Assembly: GCA_030653175.1 (NCBI GenBank)
Contig: JAURZV010000051.1
Coordinates: 1 to 56,805, forward strand
From: Methylobacter sp.
GTDB taxonomy: Bacteria; Pseudomonadota; Gammaproteobacteria; Methylococcales; Methylomonadaceae
DNA length: 56,805 nt
Reading direction: 5' to 3'
A program made the position numbers and the translations under genes. The notes below the pieces were generated by a model. It searched no databases. It saw nothing but the letters and a program-made list of their open reading frames with translations, and was not told where the DNA came from. Positions within the stretch are counted from its first letter, which is position 1, and each line of letters begins with the position of its first letter. Positions 1 through 9,465 of the stretch are shown here, one piece after another.

Positions 1-92
1 CGGATTTAAAAATCACAGCCACATAACATATTGATTTTAAAATAAATTAATTTTTTATTGCTTTTCGTTATAAAAAATAGTTTATATATATT

Positions 93-239
93 TCAATGAC
101 TTAGTATTTTTAGTGAGGCATAATCCGACAGCCTCCTAGAGGCTAATCTTTGATTAGCTTCCAAATGCCACATCTTTATTGCCGCCACTAGCAAAACACC
201 AAGAGCTAGAATAGAACCAACAACAACAGCAGTAAATAA
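93..239 (-). pseudogene. Coding-like fragment, single TM segment and basic tail
   Basis: An open frame of 48 codons without an ATG, GTG or TTG start. It reads as one hydrophobic segment (AVVVGSILALGVLLVAAI) followed by a basic, polar tail ending in KILSH and a stop. The frame is closed upstream by TAA at 240-242. An AAGGA sequence lies further upstream but no in-frame start follows it. It may be the broken end of a small membrane protein. I do not recognise a family. Confidence 0.25.
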
Positions 240-308
240 TTAGTTATGATTGTTCCTTGGTTTACTCAAAATTACAATTGGTATAAATACCTAAATAAAA
301 CTACATAA

Positions 309-473
309 CTTATTTCAAGCAGGCTTTTAGTGACGCCGGTCATAAAAAAAGACAACCGTGATGACGGCTGGATAGTCACGCTTGTCGGCAAGCATAAGCT
401 TAATCCAAAGCTGGAGGCCGCGCGGGGTAAAGTGTGGGTGTTCCATGCTTATCCGGTTGTCACATACACCTGC
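309..473 (+). pseudogene. Coding-like fragment of unknown gene
   Basis: An open frame closed by TAA at 306-308 upstream and ending at TAA 471-473. The only plausible start is GTG at 330, which would give a 47-residue product. The translation is protein-like (DDGWIVTLVGKHKLNP, then a Trp/Phe/His-rich end finishing in VVTYTC). It has no convincing ribosome binding site. It may be the 3' remnant of a gene whose front has been lost. No family recognised. Confidence 0.25.
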
Positions 474-706
474 TAAATATAGTTAGGTGGATTCGCTGTC
501 ATATAGCTCGGCCTTGGTGGAAGCGGTGTGTATACAATCAACATACTGCCTAAGTGCGTGCAAAGGGGGCTTGGTTAATTGTCAATGGCCAACAGAATTG
601 AGCCATTTTCGTGCCTTTTCGTGATTTGTAGCAATTGCAACAGGCTGTCATCGGCGTTGTGCGTTGATTGGCGGTTTGCTGGCGCGAAACCATCCTACAG
701 CTCTTA

Positions 707-885
707 AACCTAAAAAAATCAGTTAACCAAAGTGTTGTGAATTGAAATACCTGAATTACTTGCATTGAGCCATGGTTTTGCCTGCCAAAGTTGTTCACCT
801 GAATGGTGCGGACATTGTAGGGGCGACCGGCCGGTCGCCCCTACGGTAGCTCGGGAATATCAAATCCAACTGATTTTTTTAGGTT
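707..885. repeat. MITE-like element with 18-bp inverted ends
   Basis: AACCTAAAAAAATCAGTT at 707-724 is the exact reverse complement of 868-885. The 179-bp unit has no coding potential and carries a GTAG-headed palindrome (817-844) inside. This is seen directly. Whether it is mobile is inference. Confidence 0.55.
817..844. repeat. REP palindrome, GTAGGGGCGACC family
   Basis: A perfect 28-bp palindrome with half-site GTAGGGGCGACCGG. Relatives lie at 38972-38995, downstream of the mlaC-like gene, and inside cmoB at 40001-40049. GTAG directly before a hairpin is the format of REP sequences handled by RAYT transposases. Confidence 0.75.
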
Positions 886-970
886 AAAGGACAAATTCCG
901 AATGAGGATGGATGGGACGGGATAAATGCGAGCAAGAGACACATTAGTCTTCTTGCTCACGCGATTGCCA

Positions 971-1333
971 TTAACTTTTTCCAGGCAACATACCGACCGA
1001 GCCGGGCTTGATGCGTTTGCAAGTCACAACCACATCTTCCAGATGGCACTGACTTTTACCCTGATTAGTGCCACTGCATGTTGTACAGGCAGCCTTGCCC
1101 TCATCCTTTACTTTCTCAACATGCCAGCCGTAACCCTGCGACTGACAGAATGTTTTGCTGTATCGGGTTATGTTGTAGGGTTTTGATGCCGTTACAATGG
1201 CTTCGGATTCTACTTCACATCCCGCCGAGGGCAGCGTGTTAGCCATGAGATCCCGGTATACATATTCTGCCGCGAACGTTATTCCGGAAAACAAAGTTAA
1301 CGCCGCCCAAAGGCATATCAAATTAAGTTTCAT
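971..1333 (-). CDS. Small secreted cysteine-rich protein, unknown function
   Basis: This 120-residue product begins with a clear signal peptide (MKLNLICLWAALTLFSGITF, cleavage probably after Ala21 or Ala22). The mature part has six cysteines at about 39, 63, 83, 86, 96 and 105, including a CTTC pair, so it is probably exported to the periplasm and disulfide-bonded or metal-binding. A strong ribosome binding site (AGGAGAG) precedes the ATG, which supports a real gene. It stands alone, surrounded by repeats and small orphan frames. I do not recognise a family. Confidence 0.7.
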   Translation of the reverse strand: MKLNLICLWAALTLFSGITFAAEYVYRDLMANTLPSAGCEVESEAIVTASKPYNITRYSKTFCQSQGYGWHVEKVKDEGKAACTTCSGTNQGKSQCHLEDVVVTCKRIKPGSVGMLPGKS

Positions 1334-1485
1334 AGTTCTCTCCTGATTATTATTTTAAGTGGTACATGATCACGCTAAGGTTGACAAGAACTGCGGCTTA
1401 TATCCCCAGGCAAGTGCGCGAACTAATCAAAATCCGGTGTAGCTGATAAATAAGAATAACGCCTTGTCATGAACATAATGGCTGT

Positions 1486-1674
1486 TCAGTTCAATACGCG
1501 GATATTCATGAGAGCCGTCTCCTCTTCCAACTGCTGTTTGATCGGTGCAAATTTTTCATTCTCGCTTTGTTTGACCATTGCAATGACTATCAATAAAGTA
1601 ATTATTGTGCCGCTAACGTACAGCCAGAATTTGTCTTTTATTTGTACTTCTTCTATTTGTGCTTCGTTGCTCAT
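1486..1674 (-). CDS. Small single-span membrane protein, unknown function
   Basis: A 62-residue product with an acidic N-terminus, one transmembrane segment at about residues 17-36 (WLYVSGTIITLLIVIAMV) and a charged, helical C-terminal tail (KQQLEEETALMN). An AGAGG ribosome binding site lies about 9 bases before the ATG. A longer frame on the opposite strand (1469-1831) has no such support. Function unknown. The layout suits an inner-membrane small protein. Confidence 0.55.
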   Translation of the reverse strand: MSNEAQIEEVQIKDKFWLYVSGTIITLLIVIAMVKQSENEKFAPIKQQLEEETALMNIRVLN

Positions 1675-2111
1675 TTTTTATACCTCTTGTTGGTTTAAAT
1701 TATCAATGGATGCGGCAGGGTTGATATGGAAATCATGGCTTTCATCAACGCCGGAATTGATTCCCCCTGATAAACTACTTCACCTTGACATTTTTGAGCG
1801 ATCAACAATTTCGACCGCCAAGTTGTGGTGATGTCGGCAGTCGCGCGACGCTTAAAATATCTTCTTTTTGTGATAGTAGCGGATCAATACTATAAAAGAA
1901 GCTTGAGAATGCTGTCAACTAAATATCGATTCGATACAAGCTGCGCATATCAAACCGTTTCGCCATCTTTAAATCTAAAATACAAGCTCAGCGCTAAGGC
2001 CGCGTATCCAGAACTGCATCCTGAAGCAAATTCTGCGATAATATGCATAAGTTTTCCGCCTATAAAGTGCCGGACTGATGTCGGCATAACTATTTATTCA
2101 ACAACGCATCT
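1675..2111. other. Intergenic region upstream of zwf
   Basis: No supported gene. A frame on the plus strand at 1825-2115 overlaps the zwf start but has an unlikely composition and no ribosome binding site. The zwf promoter is presumably here, since zwf and the small gene at 1486-1674 diverge. I could not fix a -35/-10 pair. Confidence 0.5.
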
Positions 2112-3581
2112 ATGAACGAAAAAACAACATTTAAACCTTGTGACCTGGTTATCTTTGGCGCTTTGGGCGATTTATCCCGCCGCAAGTTGCTCATTTCTTT
2201 GTATCGACTTGAAAAAGCCAATTTGATTGAAGCCGATACCCGTGTCATAGGTATAGATCAACACGAGAGCGATAATTCAGGATTTGTCGGGATTATTCAT
2301 AACAGTTTGCAAGAGTTTTTAAATGAAATTGTTGATGAACAAATATGGGCACGGTTTTCGGCAAGATTTTCCTACCTGAAAATAGATTTAACTCAACTTG
2401 ATCAATACCAGCTGTTGAATAGCGTTATTGACGGACAATCCAGGGTTATGGTGAGTTATTTTGCCGTTGCCCCTTTCTTGTTTACCAATATTTGTCAAGG
2501 ACTGGCTAAGTGCGGGGTTTTGAATGAAGAATCGCGCATGGTGATGGAAAAACCGATAGGCCATGACCTTAAGTCCTCGAAAGATATTAATGATGCCGTT
2601 GCCGAGGTGTTCAGCGAAAAACAGGTCTATCGTATCGATCATTATCTGGGTAAAGAAACGGTACTCAATTTATTGGCGTTGCGCTTTGCCAATTCTATTT
2701 TTACCACCAACTGGGATCACAATACCATCGACCATATTCAGATTACCGTAGCTGAAGAAATCGGTATTGAAGGGCGTTGGGATTATTTCGACAAAACCGG
2801 ACAGTTGCGCGACATGCTGCAAAATCACCTGTTGCAGATTTTGACTTTTGTGGCGATGGAGCCGCCGGTCAATCTGGAAGCGCAAAGCATACATAATGAA
2901 AAAATAAAGGTTCTTGCCGCGCTACGGCCCATTACCAAAGAAAATGTCGAACAAAAAACCGTCCGTGGACAGTACTCGGCGGGGGAGCTCAAGGGCAAGC
3001 CGATGCCGGGCTATCTTGAAGAGGAAGGGGCTAATACTCAAAGCACCACAGAAAGCTTTGTCGCCTTGAAAGTGGCTATTGATAACTGGCGATGGGCCGG
3101 AGTGCCGTTTTACTTGCGTACCGGCAAGCGGATGACTTATAAACGCACTGAAATCGTCGTTAATTTTAAGCAATTGCCGCATAACATCTTTAAAGAAAGT
3201 TTTGAGGACCTGCCGTCAAATAAGCTCATCATTCACTTGCAGCCGAATGAGGGCGTAGAAATCCAGATGCTCAACAAAATACCGGGTATCGATGAAAATA
3301 TTAAGCTGCAAAAAACCAAGCTGGATTTGAGCTTTTCCGACACATTTAAAAACAGCAAAATTTTCGGCGGGTACGAGAAATTGGTGCTTGAAGCCATGCG
3401 CGGCAATCCTACCCTGTTTCTTAGTCGCGAGGAGATTGAGCAGGCCTGGACATGGATCGATTCGATACAGGACGCCTGGGCTCATGCCGATACTGCGCCA
3501 ATACCTTATCCGGCCGGAACATGGGGGCCTGATGCCGCTGACGAATTAATTACCAGAGACGGAAGAACCTGGGAAGAATAA
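2112..3581 (+). CDS. zwf: Glucose-6-phosphate 1-dehydrogenase
   Basis: Oxidises glucose-6-phosphate to 6-phosphogluconolactone with NAD(P)+, the entry step to the Entner-Doudoroff and oxidative pentose phosphate pathways; cytoplasmic. At 489 residues it has family length. The N-terminal dinucleotide fold carries GALGDLSRRK (residues 16-25), followed by EKPIGHDL (146-153) and the active-site signature RIDHYLGKE (174-182). No good ribosome binding site precedes the ATG. It lies upstream of edd and eda on the same strand, separated from edd by 152 bases that contain a repeat element. No 6-phosphogluconolactonase gene sits next to it. Confidence 0.97.
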   Translation: MNEKTTFKPCDLVIFGALGDLSRRKLLISLYRLEKANLIEADTRVIGIDQHESDNSGFVGIIHNSLQEFLNEIVDEQIWARFSARFSYLKIDLTQLDQYQLLNSVIDGQSRVMVSYFAVAPFLFTNICQGLAKCGVLNEESRMVMEKPIGHDLKSSKDINDAVAEVFSEKQVYRIDHYLGKETVLNLLALRFANSIFTTNWDHNTIDHIQITVAEEIGIEGRWDYFDKTGQLRDMLQNHLLQILTFVAMEPPVNLEAQSIHNEKIKVLAALRPITKENVEQKTVRGQYSAGELKGKPMPGYLEEEGANTQSTTESFVALKVAIDNWRWAGVPFYLRTGKRMTYKRTEIVVNFKQLPHNIFKESFEDLPSNKLIIHLQPNEGVEIQMLNKIPGIDENIKLQKTKLDLSFSDTFKNSKIFGGYEKLVLEAMRGNPTLFLSREEIEQAWTWIDSIQDAWAHADTAPIPYPAGTWGPDAADELITRDGRTWEE

Positions 3582-3594
3582 AATAGATACCTCT

Positions 3595-3700
3595 GTAGGA
3601 TAGGTAGAGGCGGTAGCCGAAACCCATCGTAATCAATTGACCGATGCGATGGTTTTCGCGTCGCCTAAAGCGCCTACTTTTGGTGCTCTACCCATCCTAC
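3595..3700. repeat. Inverted-repeat element between zwf and edd
   Basis: GTAGGATAGGTAGAG at 3595-3609 pairs with 3686-3700 (14 of 15 bases). The interior holds a second stem around 3622-3655. The segment 3658-3692 recurs in the opposite orientation at about 9466-9500. It again starts with GTAG. It could attenuate read-through from zwf into edd. Confidence 0.6.
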
Positions 3701-3733
3701 CGCATTGATTAACCGTAGACAAAAGGAACAAAT

Positions 3734-5554
3734 ATGCATCCCGTATTAGAAAAAGTGACTAACGAAGTTATTGAGCGCAGTCGTGAAACTCGCGCCGCCT
3801 ATCTGGCACGTATTGATGCGGCTGTAAAACAAGAGCCGCATCGTGCCGAACTTGCTTGCGGCAATCTGGCTCATGCTTTTGCCGCCTGCGGAGCCGAGGA
3901 AAAAAGCGATTTAACCGGACATCAGAAAGCCAATATTGCCATTATCTCTTCTTATAATGACATGTTGTCGGCCCACGAGCCGTATAAAGACGCGCCTGCG
4001 TTAATCAAGGCCGCCATAAAGGAAGCCGGTGGCGTTGCCCAGTTTGCCGGCGGTGTGCCGGCTATGTGCGACGGAGTTACGCAAGGCCGTCCCGGCATGG
4101 AGTTGTCGTTATTCAGCCGTGATGTGATTGCGATGGCGACGGCCGTGGGTTTAAGTCATAACATGTTTGACGGCGCACTGTACTTGGGCGTCTGCGACAA
4201 GATTGTGCCTGGACTGCTGATCGGTGCGCTGAGTTTTGGCCATTTGCCCGCCGTGTTTGTGCCGGCAGGACCGATGCCTAGCGGTTTGGCCAATAAAGAA
4301 AAAGTGCGTATCCGCCAGCTTTACGCCGAAGGTAAAATCGGTCGTAAAGAACTGCTGGAGTCCGAGTCTGCGTCCTATCACAGTGCGGGTACCTGTACGT
4401 TCTACGGTACCGCAAACAGCAACCAGATGATGGTTGAGATTATGGGCCTGCATCTGCCGGGCAGTTCGTTCATCAACCCTTATACGCCGTTGCGCGATGA
4501 ACTGACCAAAGCCGCAGCCAGACAGGTTTTAAAATTTACTGCGCTGGGCAATGATTTCCGTCCGGTTGGACATATGATCGACGAAAAAGCGATTGTGAAT
4601 GCCATTGTCGGCTTATTGGCAACGGGCGGATCCACCAATCACACCATGCATCTGGTCGCCATTGCGCGTGCAGCCGGCATCATTATCAACTGGGATGATT
4701 TTGATAATCTTTCCAGAGCAATACCGTTTTTAACCCGTATTTATCCGAACGGTCATGCAGACATCAATCACTTCCAGGCCGCCGGCGGTATGGGCGTATT
4801 GATTGCCGAACTGTTAAAGAACGGCCTTTTGCATGAAGATATTCTGACCGTTGCCGATCAGCGCGGCATGAAGAATTATGTACAAGAACCAAAATTGATT
4901 GACGGCAAATTAACATGGGAACCTTGCCCTGAAGCGTCTTTGGACGCGAAAATTATCAGTACCGTCGCCAAGCCTTTTGCAGTCGGTGGCGGCTTGCATG
5001 TTATGCACGGCAATTTGGGGCGCGGGGTGTCAAAAGTTTCTGCGGTAGCGGAAAAGCACCAGATCGTTGAGGCGCCTGCGATGGTGTTTGATGACCAGGA
5101 CGATGTGGTTGCGGCCTTCAGGCGCGGCGAAATGGAGAAAGATGTTATTGTGGTGCTCCGCTTCCAGGGACCGAAATCCAACGGTATGCCCGAACTGCAC
5201 AAATTGACGCCGCCTCTGGGTGTGTTGCAGGATAAAGGCTTCAAGGTCGCGCTGGTGACGGATGGACGGATGTCCGGCGCTTCGGGTAAAGTGCCATCAG
5301 CCATTCACATGTGTCCCGAGTGTGAAGAAGGCGGTCCGTTAACGAAAGTGCGCACCGGCGACATCATTCATCTGAACACCCAAACCGGCGAGGTCAATGT
5401 GCTGGTAGACGCGGATGAATTTAATGCCCGCATTCCGGCAGCGAATAGCGCCAAGGGCCACCATTTCGGCATGGGCCGCGAATTGTTCGGCGGTTTTCGT
5501 CTGGGGGCGTCTTCTGCTGAAACCGGCGCCACCAACCTGTTTGTCGCCGATTAA
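3734..5554 (+). CDS. edd: Phosphogluconate dehydratase
   Basis: Dehydrates 6-phosphogluconate to KDPG, the committed step of the Entner-Doudoroff pathway. The protein has 606 residues, normal for Edd, and belongs to the IlvD/Edd family of iron-sulfur dehydratases. Family motifs are present: [19 protein letters not shown] near residue 112, [10 protein letters not shown] near 297 and [17 protein letters not shown] near 510. AAGGAA ahead of the ATG is the ribosome binding site. eda follows 24 bases downstream, so the two are very likely cotranscribed. Confidence 0.97.
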   Translation: MHPVLEKVTNEVIERSRETRAAYLARIDAAVKQEPHRAELACGNLAHAFAACGAEEKSDLTGHQKANIAIISSYNDMLSAHEPYKDAPALIKAAIKEAGGVAQFAGGVPAMCDGVTQGRPGMELSLFSRDVIAMATAVGLSHNMFDGALYLGVCDKIVPGLLIGALSFGHLPAVFVPAGPMPSGLANKEKVRIRQLYAEGKIGRKELLESESASYHSAGTCTFYGTANSNQMMVEIMGLHLPGSSFINPYTPLRDELTKAAARQVLKFTALGNDFRPVGHMIDEKAIVNAIVGLLATGGSTNHTMHLVAIARAAGIIINWDDFDNLSRAIPFLTRIYPNGHADINHFQAAGGMGVLIAELLKNGLLHEDILTVADQRGMKNYVQEPKLIDGKLTWEPCPEASLDAKIISTVAKPFAVGGGLHVMHGNLGRGVSKVSAVAEKHQIVEAPAMVFDDQDDVVAAFRRGEMEKDVIVVLRFQGPKSNGMPELHKLTPPLGVLQDKGFKVALVTDGRMSGASGKVPSAIHMCPECEEGGPLTKVRTGDIIHLNTQTGEVNVLVDADEFNARIPAANSAKGHHFGMGRELFGGFRLGASSAETGATNLFVAD

Positions 5555-5578
5555 TAACTATAAAAATTTGGTAAAACA

Positions 5579-6229
5579 ATGACTAAAAATAACTGGAAAA
5601 TTCAACCTAACATTATTTTAAATACTTGCCCGGTGATGCCTGTAATGGTCATCCAGAATTTGGAAGACGCTGTTCCTCTGGCGCAGGCCTTGGTCGCAGG
5701 CGGCATTAAAGTATTGGAAATAACACTACGTACCCCTATAGCGCTGGATGCCGTAAGGCTTATCAGCAGGGAAGTCAAAGACGCGATTGTCGGTGCGGGT
5801 ACTATTACTACGCCCGAGCAACTAAAGGCAGCGGAAGATGCAGGCGCCGTTTTTGCGATTAGTCCCGGATTAACGCCGAAGCTTTTAGCGGCCGCCAGCG
5901 CCGGAAATATCGCCTTGATTCCAGGCATATCGACGCTGTCGGAATTGATGTTGGGCATGGAGTACGGGCTGGATCATTTCAAGTTCTTCCCGGCCGAAGC
6001 GGCAGGCGGCATACCGATGCTAAAATCGATTGCAGGGCCTATTCCCAGGGCGACTTTTTGTCCGACAGGCGGCATTTCTCCGGAAAATTACAACAGTTAT
6101 TTGCAGTTAAGCAATGTTGCCTGCGTTGGCGGATCATGGCTGGCGCCTGTGGATGTGGTAAAATCAAAAAACTGGGCTAAGGTGACCGAATTGGCAAAAC
6201 AGGCCATAGACAGGGCGGTTTCGGTTTAA
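5579..6229 (+). CDS. eda: KDPG aldolase (2-dehydro-3-deoxyphosphogluconate aldolase)
   Basis: Cleaves KDPG to pyruvate and glyceraldehyde-3-phosphate, completing the Entner-Doudoroff route started by Zwf and Edd. The 216-residue protein is a class I aldolase with a TIM-barrel fold. Visible residues are Glu47 in VLEITLRT (general acid/base) and the Schiff-base lysine Lys135 in HFKFFPAEAAGG, with the phosphate-binding CPTGGIS near residue 161. It is spaced 24 bases after edd. The following 212 bases contain a strong palindrome before gltA. Confidence 0.96.
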   Translation: MTKNNWKIQPNIILNTCPVMPVMVIQNLEDAVPLAQALVAGGIKVLEITLRTPIALDAVRLISREVKDAIVGAGTITTPEQLKAAEDAGAVFAISPGLTPKLLAAASAGNIALIPGISTLSELMLGMEYGLDHFKFFPAEAAGGIPMLKSIAGPIPRATFCPTGGISPENYNSYLQLSNVACVGGSWLAPVDVVKSKNWAKVTELAKQAIDRAVSV

Positions 6230-6360
6230 TCGCGTATTTTTGCGTCGTCATTTATATGACTGCATGGAGTAGTTGTATGAATGAAAGATATTTTCCGGAA
6301 TTTGTTATTTTATAAGCAAATTCCTTTTAAAATACCAGCCAAGATTAATCACACTCAATT

Positions 6361-6398
6361 GGCGGGCTAAACTGTGAAACTTCGCAATTTAGCCCGCC
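6361..6398. repeat. Long hairpin between eda and gltA
   Basis: GGCGGGCTAAA (6361-6371) pairs perfectly with 6388-6398, and the loop side can pair further (TGTGAA with TTCGCA). There is no T-run after it, so it is not a textbook intrinsic terminator. It may end eda transcription with Rho, act in the gltA leader, or be one more REP-type palindrome. Confidence 0.5.
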
Positions 6399-6441
6399 TT
6401 CTGATGACGCTACAGACCATGCTTCAAAACTGAGAAAAACC

Positions 6442-7743
6442 ATGACTAAATTGCGCAGTGTTACCTTAAATGAGAAAACTCAGTCTTTATGCGAGTTGCC
6501 TATTTTATCTGGAACTACGGGCCCCGATGTAGTAGATATCCAATCTCTGTATCAACAGACCGGCATGTTTACCTATGATCCCGGATTTACTTCCACGGCC
6601 AGTTGCAGTTCATCGATAACCTATATAGACGGTGAAAAAGGGATATTGCTTTATCGCGGTTACCCTATTGAGCAACTTGCAGAACATTGTACTTTTTTGG
6701 AGGTTTGCTATCTGTTGCTGAATGGCGAATTGCCTAACACTGATGAAATGCAGCGGTTCGAAGGTACTATAACCATGCACACGATGGTGCATGATCAACT
6801 GACCAATTTTTTTAAAGGGTTTCGTCGAGACGCCCACCCGATGGCTATTATGGTAGCTGTCGTTGGGGCGTTGTCAGCGTTCTATCATGACGCGCTGGAC
6901 ATTAAATCTAAAAAGGATCGCGACCTGAGCGCCATCCGCCTGATTGCCAAAGTACCGACCATCGTAGCGATGTGTCATAAATACAGCACCGGCTTACCGT
7001 TTATGTACCCGCAAAACAAGCTGAGTTACGTTGAAAACTTTATGCGAATGATGCTTGGCACGCCTTGTGACGATTTTCAGCCCAATCCTGTCTTGGTAAA
7101 AGCGCTGGACAGAATCTTGATCCTTCATGCCGATCATGAACAAAATGCCTCGACTTCGACAGTACGTTTAGCAGGTTCCAGTGGTGCCAACCCTTATGCC
7201 TGTATTACTGCCGGGATTGCCTGCCTTTGGGGAGCCGCTCATGGCGGCGCTAATGAAGCTGTACTCAACATGCTTGAGGAGGTTGGCGATGTCTCGAATA
7301 TTTCCAAATTTATAAACAAGGCCAAGGATAAAAACGATCCGTTCAGACTCATGGGCTTCGGTCATCGGGTTTATAAAAATTATGATCCGCGTGCCAAATT
7401 AATGCGTGAAACCTGTCATGAAGTGCTCACGGAGCTCGGTCTGCATGATGACAAAATATTTAAACTGGCTCTGGAGCTGGAGCGCATTGCCCTTGAGGAC
7501 GAGTATTTCATCGAGAAAAAGCTCTACCCGAACGTCGATTATTATTCCGGCATCGTGTTGCACGCATTAGGCATCCCCTCCAACATGTTTACCGCCATGT
7601 TCGCGATGGGGCGAACCGTGGGCTGGATTGCCCATTGGGATGAAATGATAGCGGATCCGGATCAAAAAATAGGGCGGCCAAGGCAGCTTTATACCGGCAC
7701 AACAAGACGCGACATACCGGCACAGCGCATTAAAAGGGCTTAA
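6442..7743 (+). CDS. gltA: Citrate synthase, type II
   Basis: Condenses acetyl-CoA with oxaloacetate to citrate, the first TCA step. The 433-residue length and the N-terminal domain fit the hexameric, NADH-sensitive Gram-negative type. The catalytic triad is visible: His in [12 protein letters not shown] (about 229-233), His in [15 protein letters not shown] (about 308) and Asp in NVDYYSG (about 366). The gene stands alone 212 bases after eda and is followed by a hairpin (7782-7806). A link with Entner-Doudoroff flux is plausible from position, but cotranscription is not shown. Confidence 0.97.
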   Translation: MTKLRSVTLNEKTQSLCELPILSGTTGPDVVDIQSLYQQTGMFTYDPGFTSTASCSSSITYIDGEKGILLYRGYPIEQLAEHCTFLEVCYLLLNGELPNTDEMQRFEGTITMHTMVHDQLTNFFKGFRRDAHPMAIMVAVVGALSAFYHDALDIKSKKDRDLSAIRLIAKVPTIVAMCHKYSTGLPFMYPQNKLSYVENFMRMMLGTPCDDFQPNPVLVKALDRILILHADHEQNASTSTVRLAGSSGANPYACITAGIACLWGAAHGGANEAVLNMLEEVGDVSNISKFINKAKDKNDPFRLMGFGHRVYKNYDPRAKLMRETCHEVLTELGLHDDKIFKLALELERIALEDEYFIEKKLYPNVDYYSGIVLHALGIPSNMFTAMFAMGRTVGWIAHWDEMIADPDQKIGRPRQLYTGTTRRDIPAQRIKRA

Positions 7744-7781
7744 CTCGCCCGCAAAGATCAGAGTTGATTAAGACTCAAGTC

Positions 7782-7806
7782 CCGGCAAGGGCAGCCTTTG
7801 CCGGGC
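7782..7806 (+). terminator. Hairpin after gltA
   Basis: CCCGGCAAGG and CCTTTGCCGGG form a strong GC-rich stem just after the gltA stop and before the convergent esterase gene. The T-run is poor, so this is a probable but not classic terminator. Confidence 0.5.
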
Positions 7807-7861
7807 GGGTGATCGGGTATGCTTTATCAAGCGTTTGTTTGAAAAACGTTATGACTGTACG

Positions 7862-8533
7862 TCATATAAAAATCGAATTCATAAACACCGAAATGTGTTC
7901 GATTTCTTCAACGCAAAGTCTATGTTCCATCAGGTAATCATGCCATTCAATGATGTAGTCCATTGCTTTTAGCTTATCAAATGCGGCCTTGCCGGATTCA
8001 ACCGCTACGATGGGGTCGATGATGCCGTGAGCCATAAAGATCGGCGTGCCATTGTTGGCGGCTGAACGCTCGGTTTTTAATTGATCAATAGTTGGTAAAT
8101 AAGTCGACAGTGCGATAATTCCGGCCAGCTTATGTGGGTGCCTTAGTCCTGCATGAAGCGCAATTACACCTCCTTGAGAAAATCCTGCCAACAAAATATT
8201 TGTCGATGGAATGCCCTTGTCAATTTCCTGCAAGATCAGTGGTTCAAGTAAGCCGGCTGATTGATAGATGCCGTCAATATCGACTTTGCGTTCCAGCGAC
8301 ATCTCTAAAATATCGTACCAGGAGCGCATGGACATTCCGCCATTGATGGTAACAGGCTGGACAGGCGCATTGGGAAAGATAAAATGGATATTTGCTCTAG
8401 CGGTTAAATGCAGTTCGGGAATAAGACTTTCAAAATCATGACCATCCGCGCCTAATCCATGCAACCATATCACAGAATATTTATGCGCTGCTTCAGGTTG
8501 TATTTCAATGGTGCTAAGTTGTCCGGAATTCAT
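7862..8533 (-). CDS. Phospholipase/carboxylesterase family alpha/beta hydrolase
   Basis: A 223-residue serine hydrolase of the EstB/YpfH/acyl-protein-thioesterase group. The oxyanion-hole motif WLHGLGADGHDF is at residues 23-34, the nucleophile Ser119 in GFSQGG, the acid Asp173 in HGIIDPIV and the catalytic His204. The last motif reads MEHR, where the family usually has MGH, a small deviation next to the catalytic histidine. It probably hydrolyses short-chain or acyl esters in the cytoplasm; the substrate cannot be told. It is convergent with gltA. Confidence 0.88.
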   Translation of the reverse strand: MNSGQLSTIEIQPEAAHKYSVIWLHGLGADGHDFESLIPELHLTARANIHFIFPNAPVQPVTINGGMSMRSWYDILEMSLERKVDIDGIYQSAGLLEPLILQEIDKGIPSTNILLAGFSQGGVIALHAGLRHPHKLAGIIALSTYLPTIDQLKTERSAANNGTPIFMAHGIIDPIVAVESGKAAFDKLKAMDYIIEWHDYLMEHRLCVEEIEHISVFMNSIFI

Positions 8534-8572
8534 AAATTCTCCAAGATAAATAAAAATTGCAGGTAGCTTAAC

Positions 8573-8986
8573 TTAATGCCAGGGATTGCCGTCAAATTTT
8601 GGTAAGTCAGGGTTCATATAGTCCCATGGCTGGGCATCCGTCACCCAGATATCTTTTTGTGGATGAAAAATACCGGGATCATCAAGAGTTGCGGCGGCGA
8701 CCGGTCTTATGTCGATAAAGGCGCTGTTCCTGCCAAACAGGGAGGTTCCGCATTCAGGGCAAAAAGCGCGGTAAACCGTGTGGCCGCTTGCGGCAATGGT
8801 TGCGTATTCTTTATAGTTCCCGGTTATGGTGAGGGCTGAAGCTGGAACGAACATGCCTGCAAAATAGGGCGCTCCAATAGCTTTTTGACAGGTTCGGCAA
8901 TGGCAGTTGAAGCCGCCGATGGGTTTGGCCGAGATTTCATATCTGACTGCGCCGCAAAGGCAACCGCCGGTAATGGGAAGTTTCAT
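8573..8986 (-). CDS. GFA-family zinc protein (glutathione-dependent formaldehyde-activating-like)
   Basis: A 137-residue member of the GFA/CENP-V family. Zinc-binding cysteines are seen in GGCLCGAVRYE, CHCRTCQ and CPECGTSLFG. The start is set at the ATG at 8986 (MKLPITGGCLCG) because GGAG lies about 8 bases upstream; an earlier ATG at 9031 has no such signal. Some relatives speed the addition of formaldehyde to glutathione, which would suit a one-carbon organism, but most family members have no proven reaction. Treat the function as family-level only. Confidence 0.88.
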   Translation of the reverse strand: MKLPITGGCLCGAVRYEISAKPIGGFNCHCRTCQKAIGAPYFAGMFVPASALTITGNYKEYATIAASGHTVYRAFCPECGTSLFGRNSAFIDIRPVAAATLDDPGIFHPQKDIWVTDAQPWDYMNPDLPKFDGNPWH

Positions 8987-9114
8987 GTTGTTCTCCTTCG
9001 ACTGTATGGATGTAGAGCAATGCAGGAGCAATTGCCGAGAAGGTTTGTCGGCAAATCTTAGTACAATAGAGCAGGCACACCTAAACTCTGTTTAACAACA
9101 CCAAATCATAAACA

Positions 9115-9429
9115 ATGCTGGATGATCTTATTTTAATAGCTTTATTGCTGAGCGCATACCTGTACTGGTTTAACGGGCAGCAGGTGAAGGAGGTTGCGCT
9201 TAAGGCTGTCAGGGCGAATTGCCTGAATCTGGAAGTCCAGATGTTGGATGAGTATGTCGCTCTAAACAGTATCCGGTTAAAAAGAGATCAAGCAGGAAAA
9301 ATACGGGTGCGACGGATATTTTTGTTTGAATTTTCTTCAACCGGAAATGAACGTTATAACGGTGTTTGCATTATGCTGGGACGACATGTCGAATCCATTC
9401 GGATGGAGCCGTACCGGTTTGACGGCTGA
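9115..9429 (+). CDS. DUF3301 family protein
   Basis: A 104-residue protein with a short hydrophobic N-terminus (LILIALLLSAYLYWF, probably one membrane span) and the conserved body CLNLEVQMLDEYVALNSIRL ending in GRHVESIRMEPYRF, the hallmark of DUF3301. The family is widespread in gammaproteobacteria and its function is unknown. It diverges from the GFA-family gene, and a repeat segment and a zinc-ribbon protein gene follow it. Confidence 0.85.
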   Translation: MLDDLILIALLLSAYLYWFNGQQVKEVALKAVRANCLNLEVQMLDEYVALNSIRLKRDQAGKIRVRRIFLFEFSSTGNERYNGVCIMLGRHVESIRMEPYRFDG

Positions 9430-9465
9430 ATGGACAGATATTGCATAACGCCATGAATGGCGTGT

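Larger units (their letters stand above)
474..970. other. Gene-poor region with nested inverted repeats
   Basis: I see no convincing gene here. The open frame on the minus strand at 550-798 has no ribosome binding site and an unlikely composition. The region holds an 18-bp perfect inverted repeat (707-724 and 868-885) enclosing a 28-bp perfect palindrome at 817-844, both listed separately. Confidence 0.6.

Noticed and set aside
1469-1831. A 120-codon open frame on the plus strand
   Set aside because: It overlaps the better supported small membrane protein on the other strand and has no ribosome binding site or protein-like pattern.
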